Source of the DNA: Hyphomicrobiales bacterium
GTDB taxonomy: Bacteria > Pseudomonadota > Alphaproteobacteria > Rhizobiales > Rhizobiaceae
Direction: 5' to 3'
NCBI GenBank assembly: GCA_900472575.1
Contig: UCIV01000023.1
Span: 1 to 64,000 of the forward strand
Length of the DNA: 64,000 bases
The notes under the pieces were generated by a model. That model ran no database searches, was not told where the DNA came from, and worked only from the letters and a program-made list of their open reading frames with translations. Of the stretch, positions 1-9,129 are shown in pieces (the first letter of the stretch is position 1; each line of letters opens with the position of its first letter). A program made the position numbers and the translations under genes.

Positions 1-98
1 GCGTCAATCAGGATGAGACTCTCGCCGGGGGTGTGACGGAGTGAGGGCGTAGCCCGATCGTAGTCATACCCCGGCGAGAGTCTCATCCTGATTGACGC
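1..98. repeat. Long inverted repeat
   Basis: Bases 1-30 are the exact reverse complement of bases 69-98. The symmetry continues inward with one mismatch (31-37 against 62-68), leaving about 24 bases in the middle. The repeat begins at base 1, so it may be cut by the window edge. It could be a strong hairpin or terminator, or the remnant of a mobile-element end. No transposase is visible beside it, so the identity is open. Confidence 0.8.
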
Positions 99-108
99 TG
101 AATCTCAC

Positions 109-303
109 CTAGATTGCCGCTACGCACATGACCTTCTTAGGCTCGATTATGTTGCCGTGAATGTCAGTGATGGTTGGTCCTAGCAGTTTGATGGCTTCGA
201 GAACCTCTTCCCGATCGAGGACGGCTTCAAGCACGATCACGCCACTCTTATGAATGATGGTCCGTAGGTCTCGGTCATGTATCGACGTCCAGGATTGGTT
301 CAA
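109..303 (-). CDS. Small unknown protein overlapping the doc gene end
   Basis: This 64-codon frame opens with TTG inside the last codons of the Doc gene; internal GTG starts are also possible. Composition from about residue 13 onward (alternating hydrophobic and acidic residues) looks protein-like, but I recognise no family. Overlap with the upstream gene suggests translational coupling as a third operon member. It could also be a chance frame. Confidence 0.4.
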   Translation of the reverse strand: MNQSWTSIHDRDLRTIIHKSGVIVLEAVLDREEVLEAIKLLGPTITDIHGNIIEPKKVMCVAAI

Positions 304-694
304 TAATCCTCTTAAGCACGAAGGCGAGTTTGCTGACTAGCTCTGGCTCGACCATCATATTTTCAACAGTCTTGGCGACGACCCTCTGGGTCGTGTCAGA
401 CTTCCATTGAATCTGATAGCCATTGTTGCGCAGAAATAGCCGACCTGCAGCCCAGGCTGTGCGCTTATTGCCTTGCTCGAAAGCATGAGCTTTCCCTATA
501 GCGAGAACCAGGTGAGCAGCCAGCTCGTGGATCTCGGTCATGCCTTCGTATTGGTGGTGGTTGACTGGTCGAGCGAGTGCGCCCTCAAGAGCGCCGTGAT
601 CGCGGACGAAGTGCTTTTCGCCCGTCGCGTTCACCAGAACCTCGTTCATGGCAATCACATGGTCGGCACTAACCCAGACTGGCTCGAAACTCAC
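275..694 (-). CDS. doc: Doc-family (Fic fold) toxin of a type II toxin-antitoxin module
   Basis: This 139-residue protein carries the death-on-curing signature HAFEQGNKRTA near residues 69-79, in the fold that binds ATP between the motif and a flap. Known Doc proteins phosphorylate elongation factor Tu and stop translation. Length and single-domain layout match the family. The usual Asp/Asn before GNK is Gln here, a mild deviation. The start overlaps the end of the 99-residue gene upstream (ATGA), so the two are translationally coupled, as in TA operons. Likely role: plasmid or prophage maintenance, or defence. Confidence 0.85.
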   Translation of the reverse strand: MSFEPVWVSADHVIAMNEVLVNATGEKHFVRDHGALEGALARPVNHHQYEGMTEIHELAAHLVLAIGKAHAFEQGNKRTAWAAGRLFLRNNGYQIQWKSDTTQRVVAKTVENMMVEPELVSKLAFVLKRIIEPILDVDT

Positions 695-990
695 TTGGAA
701 AGGATATCCATAATGATGGCGTCGGATTCGAGTAGCAAGGTCGCGAATGCACGAGGATCTGCCGGGTCGGCCTTCAAAGGCAGCTTTAGATCCACCTTGG
801 TCGCTACAAGCGCCTCATTGGGCGTGCGCGAGGTGAAGCTGCTCTTCGCCGAAACGGGTGAGTAGCTCGCCTTCCCGGATTTCGGGGTTGCGGTCAAAAA
901 GCGGCCGGTCTTGCCATCGCGACCCATTATCGCGAACTCAAAGGACATGCCGCTGTCCTTACCACGCCGATGTGTGATCTTTTTCGCCAT
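691..990 (-). CDS. Putative antitoxin partner of Doc
   Basis: This 99-residue protein starts at an ATG behind a GGAGC ribosome site. It overlaps the doc start by four bases, the place normally held by the antitoxin Phd. The sequence is not obviously Phd/YefM. It has a basic N-terminus and a C-terminal stretch rich in Leu, Asp and Ala, where Phd-type antitoxins keep their toxin-binding tail. The antitoxin role is inferred from position only. Confidence 0.55.
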   Translation of the reverse strand: MAKKITHRRGKDSGMSFEFAIMGRDGKTGRFLTATPKSGKASYSPVSAKSSFTSRTPNEALVATKVDLKLPLKADPADPRAFATLLLESDAIIMDILSK

Positions 991-1231
991 TCATTTGCTC
1001 CAATAGCCGTAACATAGGCAGAAAATGCACATATTGCTAGACCACAGCTGGGAGCCGGATTGATAGCCGAATGACACTCAACGCTATACCTGGGAGCTAA
1101 TGATCGCGACGGGTCTGCGTGTGGAACTGGCTCTGCCATGCCCTGCAGGTCAATGTCCCAAGCTGGCCCGAAGCGGGCTGACGCTGGCCAATCCTCCGCC
1201 GATTAAACCCACCGCTAATCCGGACATCAAC

Positions 1232-4200
1232 TTACCCTAAGCGTAAGGATTTCAGCCATTCCAGCGTTTTGAGGACGGGCGCATTCGGCTGGTCCGCTGG
1301 GATAAAGGGCGGTTCATCCAAATCCAGCACCGAGGCCGTCATATCGTTGGTGGTTATTTCCCAGGCGCTAATGACGGTCAGATTGTGCTTGCCGATAGGC
1401 AGGTCGAAAATAGGTTCGGGCTGCGCAAGCTTGTTTGGCAAATGGGCAGGAAGAAGCACGTACCGACCGTGACGCGCATAGTCCGCGAGGAACCGATCAA
1501 GGTTCTGCGTTGAATTCGGGTACATGCGATTGATGCGCGACATAAATCCGATGGTAATCCCCTCCGATATTGGAACGTTGTCCGGATTTTGACTGACCAT
1601 CACGGCATAAGCAGCGGGATTATCGCGCGATATCCCACGAACGATAGTAATTTTGAGATCGTCTTTGACGTCGTCATCGCCGTACCGCTTACGCCATGAC
1701 GTGAAAATGTCTTTAGCAGCCGAAGGATTCTCGTACGCGAGTCCCAGCAAGGGAGGTGGCATGTCGGGGCCGGGCGGGGACCACATGAATAGGGTACCGT
1801 TCCATTTCGCCTTGTCCCACTTCTGCGTATCGATGGGTGAGATCCAGCGCGTCTTCGAGTGCTTACTTTTGGCCGCATCACGCATTTCTTTGGGTGCAAG
1901 ACCTTCGCCGCGCTGCGTTGTACCGAACGATTTAATCGCCTCGGGGGCCGGTGCGGGGGGCCATACTTCCGTGCGTTTGACCTCGTACGTGGGGTCGGCA
2001 GGATCGATCCAATCAGCGAGCGAAAGCTGCGCGCGATTACCGTGCAGATTAGCATGCATGATGGGAACATTAGAGAACGTCACCGCGCGATCTAGGGCGC
2101 GTTCATCTTCGAACAGCGCCTTACCCCACGCCTCGGCATCTTGAGGGGCGGCGAAGCGAAGGAAGATTTCGAGAACGGCCTCCCTCATCCAATGTGGAAA
2201 CGATAGTGCATCCTCCTTGGTCTTGTATTCCATGACCATGCGATGCGCGATCGTGCCGATGGGCTCGCCGTCAACATCGGCAAACGTCAGAACGGGGCTG
2301 AGCCCCACGGCGTCGGACGGCGTAACCCGCAGTTGCAAGTGGTCCACCTGAGGCAACATGCGATGATCGAGACTCGTCGCTAGCAAGGCTTCCAGCGAAC
2401 CGAGAACAGCCTCGCCAATGCCGGTGGAGACAAGATTGTTGGCACAAACCAACTCGATGCGGCATCCGAGCACATTAGACGAGAGCGTAACGGTTTCCCC
2501 AAGGGCGAAGTCTGGACTAGGGTAGCCCGCTTTCGCGCCGTAATCACGCAGGTCTCGCATGAAGATCTCTGCGCCTTGGGGAGTCTCTTGCTCCGGTATC
2601 CAGCCTTCCGTTCTCAGGATGTCTTCATTTCCCATCAGATAGAGAAGAGCGGTGCGCGACATTGGCAATGCGAGCCGTTCAAGCGCGTCAGGAAGCTGAG
2701 CGATCTCGCTCAACTTATCGAGCGGTGTTTGCAGAAGCAGCGATGCGATCTGCATCATGTGCGACTCTTGCATCATGTCGAGGCGACGGCGCTGCGCGTC
2801 CGTGCGTGCTTGGGCAGTACAAACGATCATTCCGAGCTCGTGCGCGCTCAGAATCAGTGGAACTCGACCGAGTTTGAGTTCCGTGTCAAAGTACCTGGAC
2901 AAGACCGAAAACCGCAACGCTCCAATGCTGCAGTATCTTTTGAAGGCGGAGAATTCCTGACTGACGGCGGCGAAGGTGTAATTCCTTGCAGCCCAAGGAA
3001 GGCCGACTTGTTCGAAGGCGAATCCTGCGCCTAGCAACGTATCAATGAGCTCGTCCTCATATTCCTCCTTGATGAGCAGCGCGACAGCACGGCCGAACCA
3101 GCGGATGGCGTCATAGGGCAATCCCTTCGCAAGTTTCTGATACGCCCGTTGAACATTCTTCCTTGCAGCCTCACCTTGGCCGCTGCGTGCCGCGAGGGCA
3201 TCGGTGATGGTCTCGAACAGCGTGTCGAATTCGTCGCTGTCAGCGATGAATTCGCCGATCTGTGTGAGAGCATCTGCGATGCTCGTGAACGGGAATGTTC
3301 CTAGCCCTTCGGCTCGCTTTATAACGTCGTTGAACGAGACCCAGATGTCCTTCAGTGGGTCGTCGCGATGCTCAACACCTTTTTCGGAGACACGGGTCAG
3401 TAGCAACATGGCTTCAGCATGTAGCGCGTTGTTGGGACGATTGGTCTGCACCATCAGAGCTTCCAGTGCGGACTTGAGCGCAGTAGTGCGATTCTTGAGA
3501 TTTCCTTTCGATGCTTCCATCGAGCCCGTGTGCACGCTCATGCGTATCAGGGGCAGAAGATTACTTAGACGCTCCAAGTCATTTGCATCGTCAGAACCGA
3601 GAGCAAGACGTTCGACATCGTCGTAGAGTTCAGACGTCCGAAGGTGGTCCTCATGCCAGAAATGGGATGTCCATGCCCACTCGTAGGCAATCGCGAGTTC
3701 AAGCTTTTTGATATTGTTACCTCGCGCGAGACGGAGTGCGCGATCGAAACGCCCGTTCACGTCGGCACTCGAATGCTCCAATCCTCGAGCCAGAAGCGCG
3801 GCACGTCGCGCATCTTCGACCAGCGCGGCAGCTTGCCCCTGATACTGCGAACCATCAGCGATCCTTGCCTCAAGGGCATCCAGCTCAGCCACGCGCTTGG
3901 TATCGCCCGGCCCCAGCTTCTTGGTTTGCCTCTCCGTGCCCTTGCCAACGCCAAGCTCCTCGATCGCAATCGCCATACTGTCGTGCTTGAAGACGCGGTC
4001 GAGGAGCCATGTGCGATCCAGAATGGTGACTGGAATGCCGTGCTCCTTGAAAAGCTCGTCTTGAAGGTCGGCCGACTTCTTCGCGGGAACGAACTGGTTC
4101 GTGACGCAAATGACTTGATCGTAATCACGCTTGGTGCCGGCGATGGCGGCGACGTCAGACTTGATTTTCGAGCGCCAAGTCTTCTTGGCACTGAATGCGA

Positions 4201-4555
4201 AAGCCTTGCGCTCGCCGGCCTTGTCGTTGTCGGGCACGAACCAGCGCGTAGAGATTTCACTCGACACGGGGAATGTCTCTGCGTCGGTCTTACCGTCACC
4301 CCCGCCAACCGGACCCGTCTGAGGACGAATATTGGGCGCGATGAATTTCTCGCAAAGGCGCTGAGCGAAATTCTCGAAAACGGTTTCGTCCTTCTGATTG
4401 GTAAGCGTTTCAAGGTGGTAAGACAACACCTCGCGCTCGACCTCATATTCTACTTCCGACACTGAGTCGGAGAACAGGTCGGGGTGGCGGTCGCGCATGT
4501 AACGCGAAGGCGCATATTTGGTTTTTTCAGGTGCGGTATTTGTTGGCTCGGTCAT
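1232..4555 (-). CDS. Large nuclease-like protein with helical repeats, candidate anti-phage defence protein
   Basis: The protein has about 1,107 residues from the ATG at 4555 (an earlier ATG at 4585 adds ten). The first ~200 residues resemble a PD-(D/E)XK restriction fold: GGGDGKTDAE around residues 84-93, then a beta-strand ending FSAKK about 30 residues later, followed by strands typical of Mrr/DUF4297-like nucleases. The acid usually found in the E/Q-x-K position is Ser, so activity is uncertain. Residues ~260-650 look helical and repeat-like (TPR-type), a layout seen in single-gene defence proteins. The C-terminal ~450 residues are unassigned. It stands alone, with ~270 bases before and ~240 after, next to the Doc module. 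I do not recognise the exact family. The gene is moderately AT-richer than the phage genes. Confidence 0.7.
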   Translation of the reverse strand: MTEPTNTAPEKTKYAPSRYMRDRHPDLFSDSVSEVEYEVEREVLSYHLETLTNQKDETVFENFAQRLCEKFIAPNIRPQTGPVGGGDGKTDAETFPVSSEISTRWFVPDNDKAGERKAFAFSAKKTWRSKIKSDVAAIAGTKRDYDQVICVTNQFVPAKKSADLQDELFKEHGIPVTILDRTWLLDRVFKHDSMAIAIEELGVGKGTERQTKKLGPGDTKRVAELDALEARIADGSQYQGQAAALVEDARRAALLARGLEHSSADVNGRFDRALRLARGNNIKKLELAIAYEWAWTSHFWHEDHLRTSELYDDVERLALGSDDANDLERLSNLLPLIRMSVHTGSMEASKGNLKNRTTALKSALEALMVQTNRPNNALHAEAMLLLTRVSEKGVEHRDDPLKDIWVSFNDVIKRAEGLGTFPFTSIADALTQIGEFIADSDEFDTLFETITDALAARSGQGEAARKNVQRAYQKLAKGLPYDAIRWFGRAVALLIKEEYEDELIDTLLGAGFAFEQVGLPWAARNYTFAAVSQEFSAFKRYCSIGALRFSVLSRYFDTELKLGRVPLILSAHELGMIVCTAQARTDAQRRRLDMMQESHMMQIASLLLQTPLDKLSEIAQLPDALERLALPMSRTALLYLMGNEDILRTEGWIPEQETPQGAEIFMRDLRDYGAKAGYPSPDFALGETVTLSSNVLGCRIELVCANNLVSTGIGEAVLGSLEALLATSLDHRMLPQVDHLQLRVTPSDAVGLSPVLTFADVDGEPIGTIAHRMVMEYKTKEDALSFPHWMREAVLEIFLRFAAPQDAEAWGKALFEDERALDRAVTFSNVPIMHANLHGNRAQLSLADWIDPADPTYEVKRTEVWPPAPAPEAIKSFGTTQRGEGLAPKEMRDAAKSKHSKTRWISPIDTQKWDKAKWNGTLFMWSPPGPDMPPPLLGLAYENPSAAKDIFTSWRKRYGDDDVKDDLKITIVRGISRDNPAAYAVMVSQNPDNVPISEGITIGFMSRINRMYPNSTQNLDRFLADYARHGRYVLLPAHLPNKLAQPEPIFDLPIGKHNLTVISAWEITTNDMTASVLDLDEPPFIPADQPNAPVLKTLEWLKSLRLG

Positions 4556-4861
4556 AAGCCAAAAATATAGGATGCCGCACCACATTTAGAAATGTGGATG
4601 ACTATGGCGTGGGTACAAATCCCCAAGGTTTTCAATCTGTCGAACTCAAGCAGACCCAGCGAAGACGAACGAGAGGGTTCCATCGCCCGACCGCCCTTCT
4701 TTGCACCAGGCGGATACTGGGCTCCGCGATAAACGACCAGCCGTCGCCAACGTCCCGCCGCACGAGGTCTTTTTTGACTAACCACATACTGTCACCCATT
4801 CGGGGGATGACTAGCAGTCCGTGTAATAGTTCTCTGCGACGAGACTGTTCGGGGGGTGGGG

Positions 4862-5626
4862 ATGCTTTTCGATCCGCAAAAATATTTGCCGCAAGTCTGT
4901 TACGTCGTTTTGTTTTTCACTTTGGCGAGCAATTCGAATGCCGGGCCTGCCTGCGCTCTGCCTGATAGAGGAAATGTCTCGAAAGCTTGGGATAGTGTCC
5001 TCGCCGGAAAAAAGCGCATCCTCCAGGATGCTATAACTGCGCTGGAGAGAGAGCAGGCGCAATTGAAGGGACTTCAACGAGAACTGGGTGATCCTGGCAG
5101 CTCCAAGGCGGCCGCAAACGCGGTTGCTCTCGTTGTCAGCGAAACCGCCGATCTAATCAACATGCTCGGCGCCGCCTTCGGCGCTAGCAGTACCGCGGTG
5201 GAGGTCTTGGGAAAAGTTCGGGAGAAGGTAGACGATTACAAGCAGCAGGCAGATTACGGGATTCGGTCCAAAACTGAGAGCCTGCTCGACCCACTTAAAT
5301 CTGTCGTTCCTGGATTGAAACTCGCAGAAAAGGTTGAGGACTGGCAAGAAGCCAGCGGCGAGATCAGAAGACAACAAGATGCACTGTCCAAAATATTGGT
5401 CAGTCTTAGAAAGACTGTTTCGCGCCTCGGTGGAGTGGATCGCGCCAGCTCGATCGACGATCTGATAGCGCGAGGCTCTCCTAGCATCAACCGGTGTGAG
5501 CCTCCGAATGGAAAGGTCAGGTCAAAAGTTCTCCCGCCACCGGTAGTTAAAGCCCCAGCATCCTCGCCCAGCAATAGCTCCACCCAGCCAATGGAAGGGG
5601 CCTGCGAGGTTTTTTCAAGTTGTTGA
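4862..5626 (+). CDS. Exported helical protein of unknown function
   Basis: This 254-residue protein starts at an ATG five bases after a run of G that can serve as ribosome site; a GTG six bases earlier is possible. The N-terminus is a signal peptide (hydrophobic core near residues 10-22, cleavage near NAG). The mature part is predicted helical with coiled-coil-like heptads (~residues 45-75 and ~165-190), then a Pro/Ser-rich tail with Cys pairs. It is followed ten bases later by another exported protein, suggesting a two-gene accessory operon. Confidence 0.65.
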   Translation: MLFDPQKYLPQVCYVVLFFTLASNSNAGPACALPDRGNVSKAWDSVLAGKKRILQDAITALEREQAQLKGLQRELGDPGSSKAAANAVALVVSETADLINMLGAAFGASSTAVEVLGKVREKVDDYKQQADYGIRSKTESLLDPLKSVVPGLKLAEKVEDWQEASGEIRRQQDALSKILVSLRKTVSRLGGVDRASSIDDLIARGSPSINRCEPPNGKVRSKVLPPPVVKAPASSPSNSSTQPMEGACEVFSSC

Positions 5627-5638
5627 AAGGATTTCTTG

Positions 5639-6028
5639 ATGAAAGTCTTTATGTCGGTAGCATTCGCATCATGCATTCTCTCGATTGTCGACGTTAACGC
5701 GCAGGAATGTGCCGCGGGGCCCCAATGTGTTGCGAAAGGGAAGTCTATGATGAGCGTGATTTCAAAACAGCAGGCTCGTTTGGGCAACGGGGCATCTGAG
5801 GCTGCATTAGGCGCCTTCTGCGTCAATTGGGCTCAAGCAGAGTTGGCCCGGTTCTGCGGCGATGAATTAAAGAAGCTTGGAAAACAAAGCTGCGCAGACC
5901 TTGCGTACCAACAACAAGCAGAAAATAAGCGCGTAGCAGTAGAGTCCGCTAAAAGTGCCCAGGCGTTCGTTACCAGCGGTATCAATATCTCAAGGCCTGG
6001 TGAGCTCTATAAAAAGGAGTGCCGATAA
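5639..6028 (+). CDS. Small exported cysteine-containing protein
   Basis: This 129-residue product starts at ATG 5639 behind AAAGGA; a TTG lies just before it. A clear signal peptide ends near VNAQ. The mature protein has six Cys residues (including two near its start and one at the penultimate position), suggesting disulfides in the periplasm. Resembles small rhizobial secreted proteins in general layout, but no family is recognised. Partner of the preceding gene by proximity. Confidence 0.65.
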   Translation: MKVFMSVAFASCILSIVDVNAQECAAGPQCVAKGKSMMSVISKQQARLGNGASEAALGAFCVNWAQAELARFCGDELKKLGKQSCADLAYQQQAENKRVAVESAKSAQAFVTSGINISRPGELYKKECR

Positions 6029-6382
6029 CCTGCGACGATGTCTTGGTCGGCCCCTTGACGATTTCTGCCAGTCCATCTCACCGAAGCTGGTCGGCAAACT
6101 ACATCGAAGCACCGAACTTCTTGGCGACTGGTGCCGAGCTGAGGTGCGAGGGGGTGTCGCGAGAGCTTGAGTTCGAGAGGGGACTTAAACTCAGGTTGGG
6201 ACGGGGAAGGCTCTCGCGACGTCGATTCAACCACGATCGCGTGATTTTGTTCCGTGAGAAGCGGCCAGAGCTGCACAAAGCGCGCTCCGGCCGCACTCGT
6301 CCCCACGAGAACAGGACCCTGTGGTACTCGACTTACTCCAAATATTCAAGGCTGAGCGAGTCTCGTTTCAGAAGGGGGGCGT
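6029..6382. other. Gap without convincing gene
   Basis: Open frames on both strands here have poor composition and no ribosome sites. The stretch separates the rightward exported-protein pair from the end of the long leftward operon. It is a reasonable place for a prophage boundary or convergent termination, but I see no direct repeat, integrase or clear terminator. Confidence 0.4.
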
Positions 6383-6670
6383 CTAACTCCTGTGTAATTG
6401 ACTGAATTCTTTGATCGCCGCTGTTCGCCGCGAGTCAATGTAATCAGCCAGATCTTGAAGATGGACGCCCTTCTGGCATTTCTGCGAAGTCTCTGCCCGA
6501 ACGACTGGGATGGGTATCTCTCCGGCGCCTACCTTCCGAAGAAATTTATCTGGAGTGAGGTGATTGAAATAATCGCGGCAAACGTCTTCGACTGGCACGA
6601 TGGCCTTACCGCCGTACTGGGCAAATAGCAGGAAAATTGTCGAGAAGTGGTTTTGCTGAAGGGCGCTCAT
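6383..6670 (-). CDS. prtN: PrtN-family (pyocin activator) DNA-binding protein
   Basis: This 95-residue protein carries the family's conserved pattern: FLLFAQYGGKAIVPVEDVC near the N-terminus, FNHLTPDKFLRKVGAGEIP, and KGVHLQDLADYID in the C-terminal half. PrtN activates pyocin genes in Pseudomonas. Rhizobial prophages commonly carry homologues near one end, where an activator or excisionase-like role is suspected. The start ATG overlaps the stop of the upstream gene (ATGA). It is the last gene of the leftward operon that begins near 25.0 kb. Confidence 0.85.
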   Translation of the reverse strand: MSALQQNHFSTIFLLFAQYGGKAIVPVEDVCRDYFNHLTPDKFLRKVGAGEIPIPVVRAETSQKCQKGVHLQDLADYIDSRRTAAIKEFSQLHRS

Positions 6671-7617
6671 CGTTGATCCTTCGATGCGTAGTGGGCCAGA
6701 CGTTGCTCGACGATCGGTTCGAGCCGTTCGATATCGCCCCACGTGCCCGGTCGAGGCATATCTGCAGGTCTGATCCAGTTCGTAGGAGCGATCCAGCGAT
6801 TGCCGTTCGCTCCCATGCCGATAGCAGCAAGAGATGACCCGCCAGATTTCCAATGCACACGATAAAGCCCGGGACGGACGGCTGTCGGGCTGCGGAACCT
6901 CGCAAGAGGATGAACCGACGAAGTAGACAGAGCGTCCACGCAAAGAGCGTGATCGTGGATTTCGTCCTCATCGATCTGTCCGCACCGGATGCACCGAAGT
7001 GTTCCATCGGTGACCTCTTCCGGATACCGGATGAATTTGCGATACTCGCGCCCGTCGACAGTGATCATCTCCCCATAGTTGGAGGAAGAAGATGTCAGCT
7101 CCTCAGAAAAGCCCTCGCGAGCGCGCTGCCCGAGCTCTGTGTCGTCTAGCGAACGTTCCTGAGGCGACGAGTTTTGAGGGGCATCCGATGTGGATGTCGT
7201 TCCTTGATCAGGTTGACGCTGTTCTTCAGGCTGCGCTCCCAGCCGAACAATGGCAGGAGATAGAGCGTCAGTGGCCACCCGTATCAACGTGACCTTGTTG
7301 AGGTAGATGGCTTTGACCTTGTCGGAAAGCTGTTCCCAGCTATCGGCAACATGCATGTCGCCGGCCGTTTCCTTGCAATAGAGTTTCCAAGCTTCTTCAG
7401 CCGGATCGGCAAGCACTGGGTTTATGACGAAGCTTCCAGCCTTCAAGGTGACGGCTGTCCGTTCGATCGCCAGGTCGAGCAATGCAATCACATTGTCGAG
7501 GATGCCATCCACAGCGGCGTCGAAGTCCGACTGCAGATCGCTCTCAAGGCGCGGGCCGTCGATCATTGCGTTGTGGATCGTGCAGCGGAGAGAATTGCGG
7601 AGTTCTGGATTGATCAT
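6667..7617 (-). CDS. Phage protein of unknown function with a short Cys pair
   Basis: This 316-residue protein starts at the ATG overlapping the upstream stop. The N-terminal ~150 residues are helical. A low-complexity linker (Ser/Thr/Gln/Glu) follows at ~130-175. The C-terminal half contains CIRC around residue 213 and a small beta-rich part with several Trp residues (HWKSGG, NRWIAPTNW). The C-terminal part may bind metal, but only one Cys pair is obvious. Coupled to the prtN-like gene downstream. Confidence 0.65.
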   Translation of the reverse strand: MINPELRNSLRCTIHNAMIDGPRLESDLQSDFDAAVDGILDNVIALLDLAIERTAVTLKAGSFVINPVLADPAEEAWKLYCKETAGDMHVADSWEQLSDKVKAIYLNKVTLIRVATDALSPAIVRLGAQPEEQRQPDQGTTSTSDAPQNSSPQERSLDDTELGQRAREGFSEELTSSSSNYGEMITVDGREYRKFIRYPEEVTDGTLRCIRCGQIDEDEIHDHALCVDALSTSSVHPLARFRSPTAVRPGLYRVHWKSGGSSLAAIGMGANGNRWIAPTNWIRPADMPRPGTWGDIERLEPIVEQRLAHYASKDQR

Positions 7618-8114
7618 GCTGCAGCTCCCGTCAGTGGACCGCACATCAATGTGGAATTGTCCCGGATGAAACCGCGAGCGCGAGCATAGCCAAGCGCGAT
7701 CTCCTCGGCCGAAAGCAGGATGAGCACGTCGGCGACGCTGTGGATGAGGTGCATTGCCTCCTCATGGTTCTCAAACCGGCCTTTGGATTGCGCCGACTCT
7801 CCCTGCCATGGCTGAGCCTGAAACTGTTCGCGCTCGGGCATGGCCGCCAAAGCAGCAGTGATAGCTTCGCTGAACGCAGGGCCGGGACCAAGATGGCTGC
7901 CGTGCCGGGCGTGCCATGTCTTCCATGCTGCGGCCAGCATCTTGGGTGAGACTGCCGATGGTCGATCTGCCGGCGGATAGAGTTCCTCGACGATGATCTT
8001 ATCTGGATTGGAACGACGATATTCGTCGAGATCAATCGCGCCGGCCTTGATGACGACCCAGTCGGACCATCCGTATTCGCCTTGAATCTTGTATCGGTAT
8101 GCAGGGGCTTCCAC
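7614..8114 (-). CDS. Phage protein of unknown function
   Basis: This 166-residue product starts at a GTG that overlaps the upstream TAG stop by one base; longer in-frame starts run into the upstream gene. The first ~60 residues look like a small beta domain (GEYGWSDWVVI), the middle is helical with a Trp-rich segment, and the C-terminus is helical. I do not recognise the family. Its place between a Ref/DUF968-like nuclease and the prtN end suggests an early accessory role. Confidence 0.6.
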   Translation of the reverse strand: MEAPAYRYKIQGEYGWSDWVVIKAGAIDLDEYRRSNPDKIIVEELYPPADRPSAVSPKMLAAAWKTWHARHGSHLGPGPAFSEAITAALAAMPEREQFQAQPWQGESAQSKGRFENHEEAMHLIHSVADVLILLSAEEIALGYARARGFIRDNSTLMCGPLTGAAA

Positions 8115-8551
8115 TATCGGTGGATCCTTCTGAGAGCCGCGGCCGCATCGAGGCGAGCCTGGCTGATCACTTCGAGCCCAGCATCCGTGTCCCCGGATAC
8201 TGCCCAAAGTCGTGAGGCGAGGGCGGTGGCATCAATGCCATGCTTCATCCACCACTCGCGCTCACCGCCGGACTTGCACTTGTGCTGGGCGTCCGGCCCG
8301 TGTTGATGTTCGTCGGGGGTGAGGGGAAGAGTGAAATCGTCCCCTGTCTTTTTCCCCTTTGCTCGTTCAGGCTTCCCGTACCTGCGATCCGCATAGCTCA
8401 CATGTGCCGCTTCGCACCCGTAGAGGCCGCTGATCACGGATGGCAGGGTGCGGATCCACGCGAGATGGCGTTCGTCTCGCACCTCAATGGCCTCCTTCGC
8501 CCGACGGGACGTATTGAAGGCGTCGGGAGATCTCACAATTCGCATGCTCAA
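8114..8551 (-). CDS. Ref/DUF968-like HNH nuclease
   Basis: The 145-residue product has GCEAAHVSYADRRYGKP (residues ~44-60), then PLTPDEHQHGPDAQH and EWWMKHGID. This is the layout of the Ref/DUF968 family, whose P1 member is a RecA-assisted DNA nuclease with a zinc-supported HNH fold. Only one Cys of the usual metal pair is clear in the first motif, so zinc binding may be reduced. The start overlaps the upstream stop (ATGA). A role in phage recombination fits the RecT operon. Confidence 0.7.
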   Translation of the reverse strand: MSMRIVRSPDAFNTSRRAKEAIEVRDERHLAWIRTLPSVISGLYGCEAAHVSYADRRYGKPERAKGKKTGDDFTLPLTPDEHQHGPDAQHKCKSGGEREWWMKHGIDATALASRLWAVSGDTDAGLEVISQARLDAAAALRRIHR

Positions 8552-9129
8552 GGAGCGTACTCCTTGAGTGCTTCCTCGTGGGCTCGGTTCAGTTCAGCCA
8601 TCGCCTCATGTGAGCCGTTCGGCGTGTCAGGGTGGCAGGCCTTCGCTCGTGTCTTGAAGATGCGTTCGATTTCCGGGATGGTGCAGACCTCGCCTTCAGT
8701 GAAGCCGAAGACCGCGCGCCACGTCTTTCTGGTAGGCGAGGGCAAAGCGGCGAAGCCGGTGAATGTTGCTCGCACGATATGCAGTCCACCATGACGAAGC
8801 TCAGTCCGCCGGCCGTCGATGATGTGATAGATGGCCTGGAGGTTATCCTGAACCTTCGGATATCGATCGACAGCGATACAGACAGACAGGCCATCCCATG
8901 TGAACCAGAAGGCAACGCCGGGATCTGTCGGGCTGTTTTCCCCAAGCGTTACGTTCGAAGAGATCGTTACGCTCTCGACCTTCTTTCCGGAATCGGCGGC
9001 GAAAAGGTTGAGAGAGGACTTCACGTTCTTCAATGCGCCAGCCAAACCCGTTTGAAAGCGGGAGGTCGAGCGGGTTTTCGTCCGCGGCATGTTTTCGGGC
9101 CAAGTGAGCGGGTAGGCGGTCGGGTTCAT
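8548..9129 (-). CDS. J-domain (DnaJ-like) phage protein
   Basis: The 193-residue protein ends with a J-domain-like segment: helix, then the HPD tripeptide (ACHPDTPNGS) and a final helix rich in Ala, Glu and Lys (residues ~135-190). The N-terminal part is predicted beta-rich with FWFTWDG. J domains stimulate the ATPase of DnaK, and phages use such proteins to recruit host chaperones for replication or assembly. Overlapping ATGA on both sides shows operon membership. Confidence 0.75.
   Translation of the reverse strand: MNPTAYPLTWPENMPRTKTRSTSRFQTGLAGALKNVKSSLNLFAADSGKKVESVTISSNVTLGENSPTDPGVAFWFTWDGLSVCIAVDRYPKVQDNLQAIYHIIDGRRTELRHGGLHIVRATFTGFAALPSPTRKTWRAVFGFTEGEVCTIPEIERIFKTRAKACHPDTPNGSHEAMAELNRAHEEALKEYAP

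Noticed and set aside
3644..4465. 273-codon plus-strand frame
   Set aside because: Antisense to the large nuclease-like gene, which has recognisable motifs on the minus strand.
8612..8625. GCCGTTCGGC core inside the J-domain gene
   Set aside because: Shares the operator core but lacks the AT flanks and a second copy, and lies within coding sequence.
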